58,361 nt of DNA. Source: Bauldia sp. (GTDB lineage: Bacteria; Pseudomonadota; Alphaproteobacteria; Rhizobiales; Kaistiaceae). How positions within the stretch are numbered: the first letter of the stretch is position 1; every line of letters starts with the position of its first letter. Below the pieces are notes generated by a model. That model worked only from the letters and a program-made list of their open reading frames with translations. It was not told the origin of the DNA and made no database searches. Location: contig NZ_JAGRLA010000014.1 in NCBI RefSeq assembly GCF_020442045.1, positions 1-58,361 of the forward strand, given 5' to 3'. Made by a program: the position numbers and the translations under genes. This document shows, one piece after another, positions 45,360 to 54,680 of this stretch.

Positions 45360-46229
45360 ATGAAATCCGCCCTTGCCGCCGCCCTCCTCCTCGCCATGCC
45401 GGTCTCGGCACGGGCCGCGGACCTCCCCATCCCGATTGTCGCCGCCGAGAACTTCTACGCGGAGGTCGCTTCGGCAATTGGCGGGGATCGCGTGTCCGTC
45501 GAAAGCGTCGTCGTCAGCGCCGAGGCCGATCCGCATGATTTTGAGCCGCCGGCTTCCGTGGCCCGCTCGGTCGCCGATGCCCGCTTCGTGGTGATGAACG
45601 GCATCGAGTATGATCACTGGATGGAGCGGCTGGTCGAGGCGACCGACGCTCCGGACCGCACGGTGATCGAGGTCTCGACGCTGATCGGCGCGAAGGAAGG
45701 CGACAATCCGCACCTCTGGTACGATCCGCGCGCCGTGCCGGCGCTGGCCGATGCGCTCGCTGGGGCGCTCTCGGCCGCAGACCCGGACGGTCGCGCCGGA
45801 TATCAGAGTCGCAAGAAGGCTTTCCTCGCAACGCTTCAGCCGCTGGATGAGAAGATCGGGGACATTCGCGGCCGCTACGCCGGTGCGCCGGTGACCGCGA
45901 CCGAACCGGTCTTCGGCCTGATGGCGGAGGCGCTGGGGCTGGAAATGCGCAACGTCGATTTCCAGCGCGCGATCCAGAACGAGACCGAGCCCTCGGCCCG
46001 CCAGATCGCCGAAATGGAAGCCGATCTTCGCGACCACCGGGTCAAGGTGCTGTTCTACAACAACCAGGTCGTCGACCCGCTGACCGAGCGGTTGCTGGCG
46101 ACCGCCGAGGAAGCGGGCGTGCCGGTCGTCGGCGTCACCGAGACCATGCCGGTTGGCGCAACCTATGCCGGGTGGATGCTCGATCAGCTCGACGCCACCG
46201 AAAGAGCGCTGTCCACGCCATCGTCTTGA
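45360..46229 (+). CDS. znuA: Zinc ABC transporter periplasmic binding protein (ZnuA-like), 289 aa
   Basis: Cluster A-I metal-binding protein. Signal peptide residues 1-20 (ending VSARAA). The mature protein has AAENFYAEVASAIGGDRVSV, EADPHDFEPPASVARSVADA (with metal ligand His), FVVMNGIEYDHWMERLVEAT and FNNQVVDPLTERLLATAEE. No histidine-rich loop is present between the lobes, which is more usual in MntA-like proteins. The Zur-like box before the gene favours zinc. It is the first gene of a three-gene importer; the ATPase gene overlaps its stop. Confidence 0.85.
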   Translation: MKSALAAALLLAMPVSARAADLPIPIVAAENFYAEVASAIGGDRVSVESVVVSAEADPHDFEPPASVARSVADARFVVMNGIEYDHWMERLVEATDAPDRTVIEVSTLIGAKEGDNPHLWYDPRAVPALADALAGALSAADPDGRAGYQSRKKAFLATLQPLDEKIGDIRGRYAGAPVTATEPVFGLMAEALGLEMRNVDFQRAIQNETEPSARQIAEMEADLRDHRVKVLFYNNQVVDPLTERLLATAEEAGVPVVGVTETMPVGATYAGWMLDQLDATERALSTPSS

Positions 46230-47026
46230 GCGCCATATCCCTCGATCATGTGACGCTGTCCGTCGGCGCGGGGTCCCCTCTCCTCGCCGACGTCGGCCTT
46301 GATATCGCCGAAGGCGCCTTCGTTGGCCTGCTCGGACCGAACGGTGCCGGCAAGACGACGCTGATCCGCGCGATTCTCGGCCTCCATCCAACCGCCAGGG
46401 GCCGCATCTCCGTCCTCGGCCATCCGGTCCGCCAGGGAAATCCGGCGGTCGGCTATCTGCCGCAGACCCATACCGCCCGTCCCGATATCCGCCTGTCCGG
46501 GCGGGCCTTTCTCGCCAGCTCGCTGAACGGCCATCGCTACGGCCTGCCCATCCTGACCAGGGCGGCCCGGCGGGAGATCGACTGGGCGCTCGAGGCAGTG
46601 GACGGAACCGCGCTGGCGAAACGCCCCTTCTCCGCGATGTCGGGCGGCCAGCGCCAGCGGCTGCTGATCGCCGAGGCATTGATCGGCCGTCCGAGGCTGC
46701 TGCTCCTCGACGAACCCCTGATCAGCCTCGACCAGCACCAGCAGCATGTCATCGTCACTCTGGTCCGACGCCTTTCGAAGGAATTCGGCCTCACGGTGCT
46801 GTTCAGCGCCCATGAGCTGAACCAGCTTCTCGGCGCCATCGACCAGGTGCTGTATCTCGGCGGCGGGACCGCGGTCCTCGGCACCGTCGACGAAGTCGTC
46901 AATCCGGAGACGCTAAGCCGGCTCTACGGCACGCCGATCGACGTCATCCGCTCCAAGGGCCGGATCTTCGTCATGTCCGGTGGCGAGCATATCGAACGCG
47001 ATCATCACGACCATGCTCACCTATGA
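46226..47026 (+). CDS. znuC: Metal ABC transporter ATP-binding protein (ZnuC-like)
   Basis: A full ABC ATPase: Walker A GPNGAGKTTLI, signature SGGQRQR, Walker B LLLLDEPLISLD, and H-loop FSAHEL. The Q-loop region reads VGYLPQTH. The C-terminus is His-rich (ERDHHDHAHL), perhaps a metal-binding tail. The start is uncertain: a TTG at 46226 overlaps the previous stop as TTGA, and an in-frame ATG at 46172 would extend the protein by 18 residues into the znuA gene. I chose the TTG because it gives the family N-terminus (SAISLDHVTLS). It energises import by the permease encoded next. Confidence 0.85.
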   Translation: MSAISLDHVTLSVGAGSPLLADVGLDIAEGAFVGLLGPNGAGKTTLIRAILGLHPTARGRISVLGHPVRQGNPAVGYLPQTHTARPDIRLSGRAFLASSLNGHRYGLPILTRAARREIDWALEAVDGTALAKRPFSAMSGGQRQRLLIAEALIGRPRLLLLDEPLISLDQHQQHVIVTLVRRLSKEFGLTVLFSAHELNQLLGAIDQVLYLGGGTAVLGTVDEVVNPETLSRLYGTPIDVIRSKGRIFVMSGGEHIERDHHDHAHL

Positions 47027-47792
47027 CTTCATGCTACGCGCCTTTGCCGCGAGCGGCATCGTCGCCGTCGTTGCCGGTGCGGTCGGCTATTTTCTCGTCC
47101 TGCGCGGACAGACCTTCGCCGGCCATGCGCTGTCCCATGTCGGCTTCGCCGGCGCGACCGGGGCCGCGCTTGTCGGCATCGGCCCGCTTTGGGGCATGCT
47201 CGCCTTCACCCTGGCGGCCGGCTCGGCCATGGGGCTGCTGGGAGAAAGGCTCAGCGGCCGCGACGTCGCGATCGGCATCGTGCTGACCCTGGCGCTCGGC
47301 TTCGGCCTGCTCTTTCTCAACCTCAACACCGCGACGACCCTTCAAGCGACCTCCATCCTCTTCGGCAACGTGCTGGCGGTCTCCGCGACCATGCTCGGCT
47401 GGCTGATCCTGCTCGGCGTCGCCGCTCTGGCGGCGCTTGGCGCGATCGGCCGGCCGCTCCTCTTCGCCAGCCTCCAGCCCGAACTAGCCGAGGCCCGTGG
47501 CGTCTCGCTCCGGCTGGTGGGAACGCTCTTCCTCGCCGTGGTGGCGCTGGCTGTCGCCCAGTCGGTCCAGATCGTCGGCGTGCTGCTCGTCTTCACCCTG
47601 CTGGTCGGACCGCCCGCCGCGGCGCAGCGCCTGACATGCCGGCTATGGCCGGGAATCGCCCTCGCCTGCGCTCTCGGGCTCGGCCAGGCATGGATCGGGA
47701 TCGTCGTTGCCTATTACAGCGACTGGCCGGTCAGCTTCTGCATCACGGCCCTCAGCGCGCTGGTCTATCTCGCGGCGCTGGTTCCGCGGTGA
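47013..47792 (+). CDS. znuB: Metal ABC transporter permease (ZnuB-like), 259 aa
   Basis: About eight to nine hydrophobic helices. It has family-typical FFLVLRGQ-like FLVLRGQTFAGHALSHVGFA and AFTLAAGSAMGLLGERLSGR, and the conserved ATSILFGNVLAVSATMLGWL and QSVQIVGVLLVFTLLVGPPA. The ATG at 47013 overlaps the ATPase gene by 14 bases; a GTG at 46980 is an alternative. With znuA and znuC it makes a complete importer. After the stop, TTGGCC...GGCCAA (47807-47828) might form a weak terminator hairpin. Confidence 0.85.
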   Translation: MLTYDFMLRAFAASGIVAVVAGAVGYFLVLRGQTFAGHALSHVGFAGATGAALVGIGPLWGMLAFTLAAGSAMGLLGERLSGRDVAIGIVLTLALGFGLLFLNLNTATTLQATSILFGNVLAVSATMLGWLILLGVAALAALGAIGRPLLFASLQPELAEARGVSLRLVGTLFLAVVALAVAQSVQIVGVLLVFTLLVGPPAAAQRLTCRLWPGIALACALGLGQAWIGIVVAYYSDWPVSFCITALSALVYLAALVPR

Positions 47793-47899
47793 CAAAAATG
47801 AGGCCATTGGCCGCCGGTTTGGCCAAATCTTGACACGATTGACCTCCAACGAGAGTGTGTGCGGCCGCGCAGGGGCGGCCTGAGGGGATTCGTGAAAGT

Positions 47900-48700
47900 A
47901 TGTCGACGTTCGATGCGACCGCTGGCTCCAACAACAGCAAGCTCACCGAAATCCGGAAGACACTGAAGCACCGTGGTTTCGTCGAAGACAACGGCGAGCT
48001 CGTCGTCGTCAAGAATGGCATCGAAGTCCGCCTGCAAGGCCATTTCAAGCTGGACAAGAACAACAAGGTCAAGGAAGGCAAACTGTTCGGCGTCGTCGTC
48101 AAGGAATATGGCGGCGACGAACTCTACCGAATCACCCACATGAACGTGAAGGTCGACAAGTTTCTCGACGCCGCCTACGGCAGCAGCGACAAGTGGCATA
48201 AATACATTCCGAAAATGTTCGCGGAGGAAGATGGCATCCTCGGCTCTTTCTTCGACGACAAGCTGTACGGCTTCAATAAGAAGGACAAGCTCATCGGCTA
48301 TGGCGGCGACGATGAGTTGCACGGCGGCAAGGGCAACGACATCCTCAAGGGCTACACTGGCAACGACGCCTTCGTTTTCGACGAGAAGCTCAACTCGAAG
48401 CACAATGTCGATACGATCAGGGACTGGAACTACCTGAAGGGCCAGGGCGGCGGCACCGACTCGATCTGGCTCGATGACAAGATATTCACGGCTTTCAAGG
48501 GCATGGACGGCGAAGGCATCTCGAGCAAGAACTTCGTCGTTGGAAGCAAGGCCAAGACTGCCGACCAGTACCTCGTCTTCCGCGAGAACAAGCAGAAGCT
48601 CTACTACGACGCAGACGGCGCGGGCGGCGACGCCAAGGTGCTCTTCGCCAAATTCTCCGGCCACCATGACATAGGCTACGGCGACTTCCTGATCGTCTAG
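47900..48700 (+). CDS. RTX-type calcium-binding protein 3 with an unrecognised N-terminal domain, 266 aa
   Basis: Residues 1-125 form a domain I do not recognise, rich in Lys and Asp: EIRKTLKHRGFVEDNGELVV, GIEVRLQGHFKLDKNNKVKE, DELYRITHMNVKVDKFLDAA. RTX repeats (about 140-180) are HGGKGNDILKG and KGYTGNDAFVF. The C-terminal module matches RTX protein 1 (FDEKLNSKHNVDTI, FVVGSKAKTADQY, YYDADGAGGDAKVLFAKFSG, GDFLIV), a likely type I secretion signal. There is no signal peptide. The ATG at 47900 lies after GAGGGG. A TTGACA box at 47831-47836 could serve as a -35 element. Confidence 0.85.
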   Translation: MSTFDATAGSNNSKLTEIRKTLKHRGFVEDNGELVVVKNGIEVRLQGHFKLDKNNKVKEGKLFGVVVKEYGGDELYRITHMNVKVDKFLDAAYGSSDKWHKYIPKMFAEEDGILGSFFDDKLYGFNKKDKLIGYGGDDELHGGKGNDILKGYTGNDAFVFDEKLNSKHNVDTIRDWNYLKGQGGGTDSIWLDDKIFTAFKGMDGEGISSKNFVVGSKAKTADQYLVFRENKQKLYYDADGAGGDAKVLFAKFSGHHDIGYGDFLIV

Positions 48701-48758
48701 GAACGATGCCGGCCGCCATGGGCTGGCCGGATGGCGCCGCCTCGTCTAGACCACGCCG

Positions 48759-49853
48759 ATGCAGTGGTCGCGTGAGCAGGATTCGGCGCTGAAGGCGGTC
48801 GCCGATTGGCTGAAGGCCGGCGAAGCGCCGGTCTTCCGCCTGTTTGGCTATGCCGGCACCGGGAAGACGACCCTTGCCCGGCATCTCGCCGACAGCGTCG
48901 ACGGCCCGACCCTGTTTGCCGCCTATACCGGCAAGGCCGCGCATGTCATGCGGGGCAAGGGCTGTCGGGGCGCGGGCACCATCCACAGCCTGATCTACCG
49001 GATGCGCGGCGAGGACGAGACCGGCCCGACCTTCATCCTCAACGACGACAGCGCGGCGGCCAAGGCGTCGCTCATCGTCATAGACGAATGCTCGATGGTC
49101 GACGACGAGATCGGCCGCGACCTGCTCTCCTTCGGGGCGCCGGTGCTTGTCCTTGGCGACCCGGCCCAACTCCCGCCGGTCGCCGGCGGCGGCTATTTCA
49201 CCGACGCCGAACCGGACGTGATGCTGACCGAGGTCCACCGCCAGGCCGCCGGCGATCCGATCGTCCGGCTTTCGATGATCGTCCGCGAAGGCGGCCGGCT
49301 CGACTATGGCGTCTATGGCGAAAGCGCCGTGATCTCACGGGACGACATCGACCCGGAAGCGGTCACCGGCGCCGATCAGGTCCTGGTCGGCCGCAACGTC
49401 ACCCGTCGCAACTACAATAGCCGCATCCGCGAACTGCTCGGGCGCGCGACGCCCCATCCCGTCGCCGACGATATCCTCGTCTGCCTCCGCAACGACCGCA
49501 AACGCGGGTTGCTCAATGGCAGCCTGTGGCGCGTCGACAAGGTGCGGGCACCGCGCAAGGGCCTGCTCCGCTACGCCCTGGCGCCGGAGGATGGCGCGAT
49601 CGGTCGGGCCAACACGGTGGTGGCGATCAACCCGGCCTATTTCGACGGCACGGCGGAGGCGCTGGCCCCCCCGGCGCGGCGGCGCTCCGACGCCTTCGAC
49701 TACGGCTATGTGCTCACCGTCCACAAGGCCCAGGGATCGCAATGGGACGATGTGATCCTCTTCGACGAAAGCTTCGCCTTCCGCGAGAATGCAGCACGGT
49801 GGCTCTACACCGGCATCACCAGGGCTGCCAGGCGCATCCGCGTCGTGCGCTAG
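48759..49853 (+). CDS. Compact RecD-like ATP-dependent DNA helicase, 364 aa
   Basis: Superfamily 1 helicase: motif I FGYAGTGKTTLARHL, motif Ia AAYTGKAAHVM, motif II LIVIDECSMVDDE, motif III LGDPAQLPPV, and C-terminal VHKAQGSQWDDVIL with YTGITRAARRIRVV. It resembles the AAA_30/UvrD_C_2 layout of RecD but lacks the long N-terminal domain of RecD2, being about half the size. Stand-alone proteins like this occur in Hyphomicrobiales with unknown partners. The ATG at 48759 gives the family start. Confidence 0.85.
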   Translation: MQWSREQDSALKAVADWLKAGEAPVFRLFGYAGTGKTTLARHLADSVDGPTLFAAYTGKAAHVMRGKGCRGAGTIHSLIYRMRGEDETGPTFILNDDSAAAKASLIVIDECSMVDDEIGRDLLSFGAPVLVLGDPAQLPPVAGGGYFTDAEPDVMLTEVHRQAAGDPIVRLSMIVREGGRLDYGVYGESAVISRDDIDPEAVTGADQVLVGRNVTRRNYNSRIRELLGRATPHPVADDILVCLRNDRKRGLLNGSLWRVDKVRAPRKGLLRYALAPEDGAIGRANTVVAINPAYFDGTAEALAPPARRRSDAFDYGYVLTVHKAQGSQWDDVILFDESFAFRENAARWLYTGITRAARRIRVVR

Positions 49854-50200
49854 CCTGGCCCGTCGCGGCAGGTGCCGTCGCGCACCGACGGAACCGCCGG
49901 CGGGCTTTCTGGAATGAAATGTCCGATGTCGTCCCGCATGTCATACAGCGCGCCGGCGACCCTGCGGGACCTCCCGAAGCCGCTTGCGGCTGTCACCACC
50001 CGATCGAGCAACGCCGCATCAACCGCGCCGAACCGGCGCGCGAGGTGGCCGACCGCATGGATCGCGGCGGCCATCAGGTCCTCCCCATCGCGCGTATGAG
50101 ATCGGTGGACCGCGGCCGCCACGGCGGTGTCGATCGCACCAGCGACCTCCGATGGATCCGCAGCATCCAGAGCGATTCCAGTCAGTCCGGCTGCATCCAT
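49850..50200 (-). CDS. Small hypothetical protein, 116 aa
   Basis: Not recognised. A helical, Ala-rich soluble protein (ADPSEVAGAIDTAVAAAVHR, LMAAAIHAVGHLARRFGAVD, LLDRVVTAASGFGRSRRVA), ending in a Pro/Arg-rich tail. It overlaps the convergent helicase stop by four bases. The ATG at 50200 is the most sensible start; no strong ribosome site is seen. Composition fits a real gene, with G/C-rich third bases, but it may be a shadow. Confidence 0.45.
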   Translation of the reverse strand: MDAAGLTGIALDAADPSEVAGAIDTAVAAAVHRSHTRDGEDLMAAAIHAVGHLARRFGAVDAALLDRVVTAASGFGRSRRVAGALYDMRDDIGHFIPESPPAVPSVRDGTCRDGPG

Positions 50201-50306
50201 GCGGCGGTCATTCGTCCCTTCGGGGCGACTCTCCCGGCGAAGGTGTCGGTCGCGCCAGGGCGAGGCGCGCCCCGCGCGCCGTTGCGGATGCCCGCGGCTT
50301 CGCCGA

Positions 50307-51143
50307 TCAGATCGTCGAGTTGCTGGGAAGCGACACGGCAACCGGCTCGGCACCCGGCGTCGATGGCACCGCCGGGTCGATCGGAATCACCGTTGGGGCA
50401 CCGGCGACCGCGGGCGCCGGAGCGGCACCGCCCGGTCCCTGCAGCACCACGACCTTGGTGCCGAGTTGAACCCGATCATACAGATCGATCACATCCTGGT
50501 TCCACATCCGGATGCAGCCGCTCGAGACGGCCTTGCCGATCGACAGCGGCTCGTTGGTCGCGTGAATGCGGTAAAGCGTATCACGGCATTGCGGCGTACG
50601 GATATTGCCGTTCTTGCAATTGCCTTCGTAGAGATACATGGCACGCGACCCCAGCGGGTTCTGCGGGCCGCCATCCATGCCGTCGGGATATTTGGCGGCG
50701 TGCTCGTCGCGCGCCTGCATCTCGACCGGCGGGAACCACTTCGGCCAGTGCTGCTTATCCTCGATCTGGGCCTCGCCGGCCCAGGCGAAGCCCTGCTTGC
50801 CGACCCCGATCCCGTAGCGGAGCGACTGCCCCCCATCCTGGACCAGATAGAGAAACTTCTCGTAGGGATCGACGACGATCGTTCCCGGCCCTGCCGTGAT
50901 CTTCGCGGGCGTCGGCACCGTCTGGCGGAAGAGCTTGGAATCGACCCGGTTGATGGGGATCGCGGGAACGGGAAAAGGCTCGCCCTGAACCGGTGCATAC
51001 ATGGCGACGACAAGGGGATCGATCGGCTGGCCGTCCTTGGTCGTGGTCATGGACGAACAGCCGCCGAGCGCGACGATCGCGCAGAGCGCCGCGGCACGTA
51101 AAAGAGAACGGCGCTCGCGCCAACTGGTCACTCTCGACGTCAC
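50307..51143 (-). CDS. L,D-transpeptidase (YkuD domain) lipoprotein, 278 aa
   Basis: Links peptidoglycan stems by L,D (3-3) bonds or attaches proteins. A lipobox lies in IVALGGCSS (about residues 20-28), so it is lipidated after export. The YkuD motif [20 protein letters not shown] has the catalytic Cys, His and Arg. The substrate-facing [12 protein letters not shown] precedes it. The C-terminal tail is Pro/Ala-rich. The start is probably GTG at 51143 (GGGGGAG lies upstream); an in-frame GTG at 51131 is also possible. Proteins of this type in Hyphomicrobiales can anchor outer-membrane proteins to the wall. Confidence 0.88.
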   Translation of the reverse strand: MTSRVTSWRERRSLLRAAALCAIVALGGCSSMTTTKDGQPIDPLVVAMYAPVQGEPFPVPAIPINRVDSKLFRQTVPTPAKITAGPGTIVVDPYEKFLYLVQDGGQSLRYGIGVGKQGFAWAGEAQIEDKQHWPKWFPPVEMQARDEHAAKYPDGMDGGPQNPLGSRAMYLYEGNCKNGNIRTPQCRDTLYRIHATNEPLSIGKAVSSGCIRMWNQDVIDLYDRVQLGTKVVVLQGPGGAAPAPAVAGAPTVIPIDPAVPSTPGAEPVAVSLPSNSTI

Positions 51144-51345
51144 GTCTTGTGCTGCTCCCCCAGCCGCATTGCGGCAAGATACTGTAACAGAAAAAGAAAT
51201 TGCGATTCCCCTGAATTCGCAGGCCGCATAACACACTGCAAAAATGGCAAACCTCGGGCCGCCAAGGAAGTGATCCTTGTCACAAAAGGTTTCACAATCC
51301 GTTCAGCGGCTTGGCGGTGCCGATATGGCACAACCCGGCAAACGG

Positions 51346-52467
51346 CTATTCGACCGTCAGGTAGCTTGGTGGACCGACCACCCGGACGGGCCGGTCGCCC
51401 TGATTTCCGGCTTTCTGCGCGGCAGCCGCGTGTGGCCTGGCGGGCGGCTTCATCGAGAACGGCGCGACGTGGCCGTCGGGGGAAGCGCCGGCGGTCTCCG
51501 TCGCCGGCGGATCAGCCGGAGGCGCTTCCGGCGGCGGCGGTCTTTCCGGTGGCGGCGCTGGCGCGATCGTCAGGACACCACCATGCATTTCCGCGATCAG
51601 CGGCGGCGCTGGCGGAGCGACCGGTGCGGGAACCGGTGTCGCGGCATATGCATCGACCGGCGACGCCCCGCAGCTGCAGGCCCGTATATATTTGCTCCGG
51701 TAGAGGAAGGCGGTCGGCAGGGCCGTGTAGGGCTCACCGGCAAGCGACATCATCTGCGACGTGGTCTCTCCCGGGTTCCGGTACACGTAGAGCGACACGT
51801 CGGTGCTCGGGCATTGCGCGTGGCACGCCGCCTCGTCGCGGCCGAATTCGGCGGCGGTAGCCTGGAAGCTGATCGGGAAATAATAGCCGTCGCAGGTCCG
51901 CACGCAGACGGTCCGGTAGGTGCCGCCGTCGAAGCCGCTATCGTATCCCCCGCCATAGAAACGCACACCGTCATAGGATCCCCGCCGGCCGAAGAGTGAC
52001 GCGAGGAGCCCGGTCCGGCGGCGTCCGCCGCGCTCGAAGGAGGCATAGTCGCCGCATTGCTTCGCGACCAGCTCGCCAACCACCTGCGACCGCTCGCGGT
52101 CGACGCTGTAGGGATCGTCGGCGATCGAGTGGCTGCGCCCCTGCTCCTGGAGGAGCTCCGCCTGGATTCTCTCGATGCGGCTGGTCAGCGCCGGACAGTT
52201 GCTGCCCGCCCCCCTCGGCCGGAAGATCGTCCGTCCGTAACAGCCGGCCCGCCGCGCCTGGCGCATCGCAGTGTCGAGTTCCGCCTGCTTGCGATCGATC
52301 GCCGTCTCGGTGTTGCGGAAGTCGTTGTCCCAGTAATCGTCACTCACCCGGTCAAGTGCCGCGAGGCGTGCCTCGAGCGCGGCGCAGGCACCCGTTTCGG
52401 CCGAACCTTCGGCCGACTGCGTCAGGGTCGCGACGACCGCCAGGGCGAGTATCCGCCAATATCGCAT
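51346..52467 (-). CDS. Exported DUF2865-family protein, 373 aa
   Basis: Signal peptide residues 1-24 (ending AEGSAE). The core matches DUF2865: TVCVRTCDGYYFPISFQ, DEAACHAQCPSTDVSLYVYR, EPYTALPTAFLYRSKYIRA and the CSC near residue 265. Two coiled stretches (about 27-75 and 90-130) precede it. The C-terminal third is Pro/Ala-rich and disordered. The conserved cysteines suggest disulfides in the periplasm. The ATG at 52467 has GAGGA nine bases upstream; the TTG at 52473 is also open. Function unknown. Confidence 0.85.
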   Translation of the reverse strand: MRYWRILALAVVATLTQSAEGSAETGACAALEARLAALDRVSDDYWDNDFRNTETAIDRKQAELDTAMRQARRAGCYGRTIFRPRGAGSNCPALTSRIERIQAELLQEQGRSHSIADDPYSVDRERSQVVGELVAKQCGDYASFERGGRRRTGLLASLFGRRGSYDGVRFYGGGYDSGFDGGTYRTVCVRTCDGYYFPISFQATAAEFGRDEAACHAQCPSTDVSLYVYRNPGETTSQMMSLAGEPYTALPTAFLYRSKYIRACSCGASPVDAYAATPVPAPVAPPAPPLIAEMHGGVLTIAPAPPPERPPPPEAPPADPPATETAGASPDGHVAPFSMKPPARPHAAAAQKAGNQGDRPVRVVGPPSYLTVE

Positions 52468-52731
52468 CCGCAAGGTCCTCGCACCGACCGGACAACCCGG
52501 CCCTTTACCGTGTTTGGGACCCCTCCCCGGCCCGTTCTTCCCGGCGCATGACGCACCGGCGCGGGCCTGGCGAACAAATCACCTGAAGTATGAATCCGGC
52601 GACTCGGCGGGTCAACGACGAAGACGCGTGGTGGCCATCGGCCCGACCACGGTGTTTCGACATGGTATCGATCGGCAATCGCCGGCCCGGAGGGCGGGTG
52701 GTCCGCCAAGGCGCGGCCAGACCGGACGACC

Positions 52732-54408
52732 TCAGCCGCGATCGCGGAACTTGTTGACGATCGGATAGCGCCGGTCGCGACCGAAATTCTTGCGGGTGAT
52801 CTTGACGCCGGGCGCCGCCTGACGGCGCTTGTATTCGGCGATGTAGAGCAGCCGCTCGACCCGCCTTACGGTATCGATATCGTGGCCGCGCGCCACGACC
52901 TCCGATATCCGCATCTCGTCCTCGACGAGGCATTCGAGGATATCGTCGAGAATATCATATGGCGGCAGCGAATCCTGGTCGGTCTGGTCGGGCCGCAGTT
53001 CCGCCGACGGCGGACGGATGATGATGTTTGCCGGGATGACGACGCCTCCCGGTCCCAGCGCCCCCTCCGGCTCGTGCCGGTTGCGCCATTCCGCCAGCTT
53101 GTAGACCTCGGTCTTGTAGAGATCCTTGATCGGGTTGAAGCCGCCGTTCATGTCGCCATAGAGCGTCGCGTAGCCGACCGAGTTCTCGGATTTGTTGCCG
53201 GTTGTCAGCACCATCGAGCCGAACTTGTTGGAGATCGCCATCAGAATGGTGCCGCGGGCGCGCGACTGGAGATTCTCTTCCGTGGTATCCGGCGCCCGAT
53301 CGCCGAACATCGGTTTGAGCGCCGCCTCGAAGCCTTCGACCGGACCGACAATCGGCACCTGGTCATAGCGAACGGCGAGATTCTCGGCGAGCGCCGCCGC
53401 GTCGCTCAGGCTTTCGTTCGATGTGTAGTGGTAAGGCAGCATCACGCAGTGGACCCGTTCGGGCCCGAGCGCATCGACCGCCATCACGGCACAGACGGCG
53501 GAATCGATCCCGCCGGACAGGCCGAGGACGATGCCGGGAAAGCCGGTCTTGTCGACGTAGTCGCGCAGTCCCAGCACGCAGGCCCGCCAGTTGGCCTCAT
53601 CGAGGTCGGGCAGCGCGGCGAAGGCACCATCTGCGCAGCGCCACCCGCCGACGCGGTCGCGCGTCCAGGTCACCGTCTCGGTCGCCTCGACGAATTGCGG
53701 CATCTGGAAGGCCAGCGTCCGATCGCCATGGAGGCCGAAGGAGCCGCCGTCGAAGACCAGCTCGTCCTGGCCGCCACACTGGTTGATATAGATCAGCGGC
53801 AGGCCGGTCTCGACAACACGGGCGATGGCGACCTGCTGCCGGGCGTCCGCCTTGCCCTGCCAGTAGGGCGACCCATTCGGCACCACGAGGAGTTCCGCAC
53901 CGGTTTCGAGCAGGCATTCGCAGACCTGATCGAACCAGATGTCCTCGCAGACAGGCAGGCCGAGCCTGACACCTCGGAAATCGACCGGCCCCGGCAGCGG
54001 CCCGGGCTCAAAGACCCTCAGTTCGTCGAACACACCGTAATTCGGCAGCTCGACCTTGTAGCGCATCGCCTGGACACTGCCGCCGTCGAGCAGGGCGACT
54101 GCGTTGTAGACCTTGCCGGCTTCGGGCCATGGCGTGCCGATGACCACGCCGGGGCCGCCATCCGCCGTGTCGGCGGCGAGGTCCTCGACCGCCTTGCGGC
54201 AGGCATCCTGGAATGCCGGCTTGAGGACCAGGTCTTCCGGCGGGTAGCCGGCGACGAAGAGCTCGGAAAATGCCACGAGATCAGCGCCCGCCGCGGCGGC
54301 GGCCTGCCGCGCGGCCCGCGCCTTGGCAAGGTTTCCATCGATATCGCCAACCACGGAGTCGAGCTGGGCGACGGTGATGCGGATGGTATCGGTCAGGTTT
54401 GCTGCCAT
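52732..54408 (-). CDS. nadE: Glutamine-dependent NAD+ synthetase, 558 aa
   Basis: Amidates nicotinic acid adenine dinucleotide to NAD+ using glutamine. The N-terminal nitrilase-like amidase domain has the triad E49 (FSELF), K118 (YKVELPNYGVFDE) and C154 (VCEDIWFD). The C-terminal synthetase domain has the P-loop GLSGGIDSAVCA, TTGNKSENSVGYATLYGDMN and the C-terminal KITRKNFGRDRRYPIVNKFR. The length fits the two-domain type. The start ATG at 54408 matches the family. It is a single gene; the NEW3/ABC-2 operon lies upstream on the same strand, 272 bp away. Confidence 0.95.
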   Translation of the reverse strand: MAANLTDTIRITVAQLDSVVGDIDGNLAKARAARQAAAAAGADLVAFSELFVAGYPPEDLVLKPAFQDACRKAVEDLAADTADGGPGVVIGTPWPEAGKVYNAVALLDGGSVQAMRYKVELPNYGVFDELRVFEPGPLPGPVDFRGVRLGLPVCEDIWFDQVCECLLETGAELLVVPNGSPYWQGKADARQQVAIARVVETGLPLIYINQCGGQDELVFDGGSFGLHGDRTLAFQMPQFVEATETVTWTRDRVGGWRCADGAFAALPDLDEANWRACVLGLRDYVDKTGFPGIVLGLSGGIDSAVCAVMAVDALGPERVHCVMLPYHYTSNESLSDAAALAENLAVRYDQVPIVGPVEGFEAALKPMFGDRAPDTTEENLQSRARGTILMAISNKFGSMVLTTGNKSENSVGYATLYGDMNGGFNPIKDLYKTEVYKLAEWRNRHEPEGALGPGGVVIPANIIIRPPSAELRPDQTDQDSLPPYDILDDILECLVEDEMRISEVVARGHDIDTVRRVERLLYIAEYKRRQAAPGVKITRKNFGRDRRYPIVNKFRDRG

Positions 54409-54680
54409 ATCGCCGGTTTAGCGCGACCGCCCATGGCGGGCAATCGTCATCCGCCGGCGCCGAGGTATTCGCCGAAGAAAGCGAAGGTCCGCCTATGCGC
54501 CGATTCGGCTGAAGGTGTGCGCCAGGCGGCATTTCCGGCCCGGTTGAAAGCCGGCCGGCGCTGCGTCCGTCCTCGTCCCGACTTCGCTCGCCTCGCCCGC
54601 ATGCGGTGCCGCCCTCCATTGCCGCGGCACCAATATTTGCGCCGCGGCAACGGGAGCGAGACCCGGTCAGGCGACCGGTC

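Noticed and set aside
44685..46679. 664-codon minus-strand frame across the NlpC and znu genes
   Set aside because: It is Arg/Gly/Pro-rich and crosses several well-supported genes on the plus strand.
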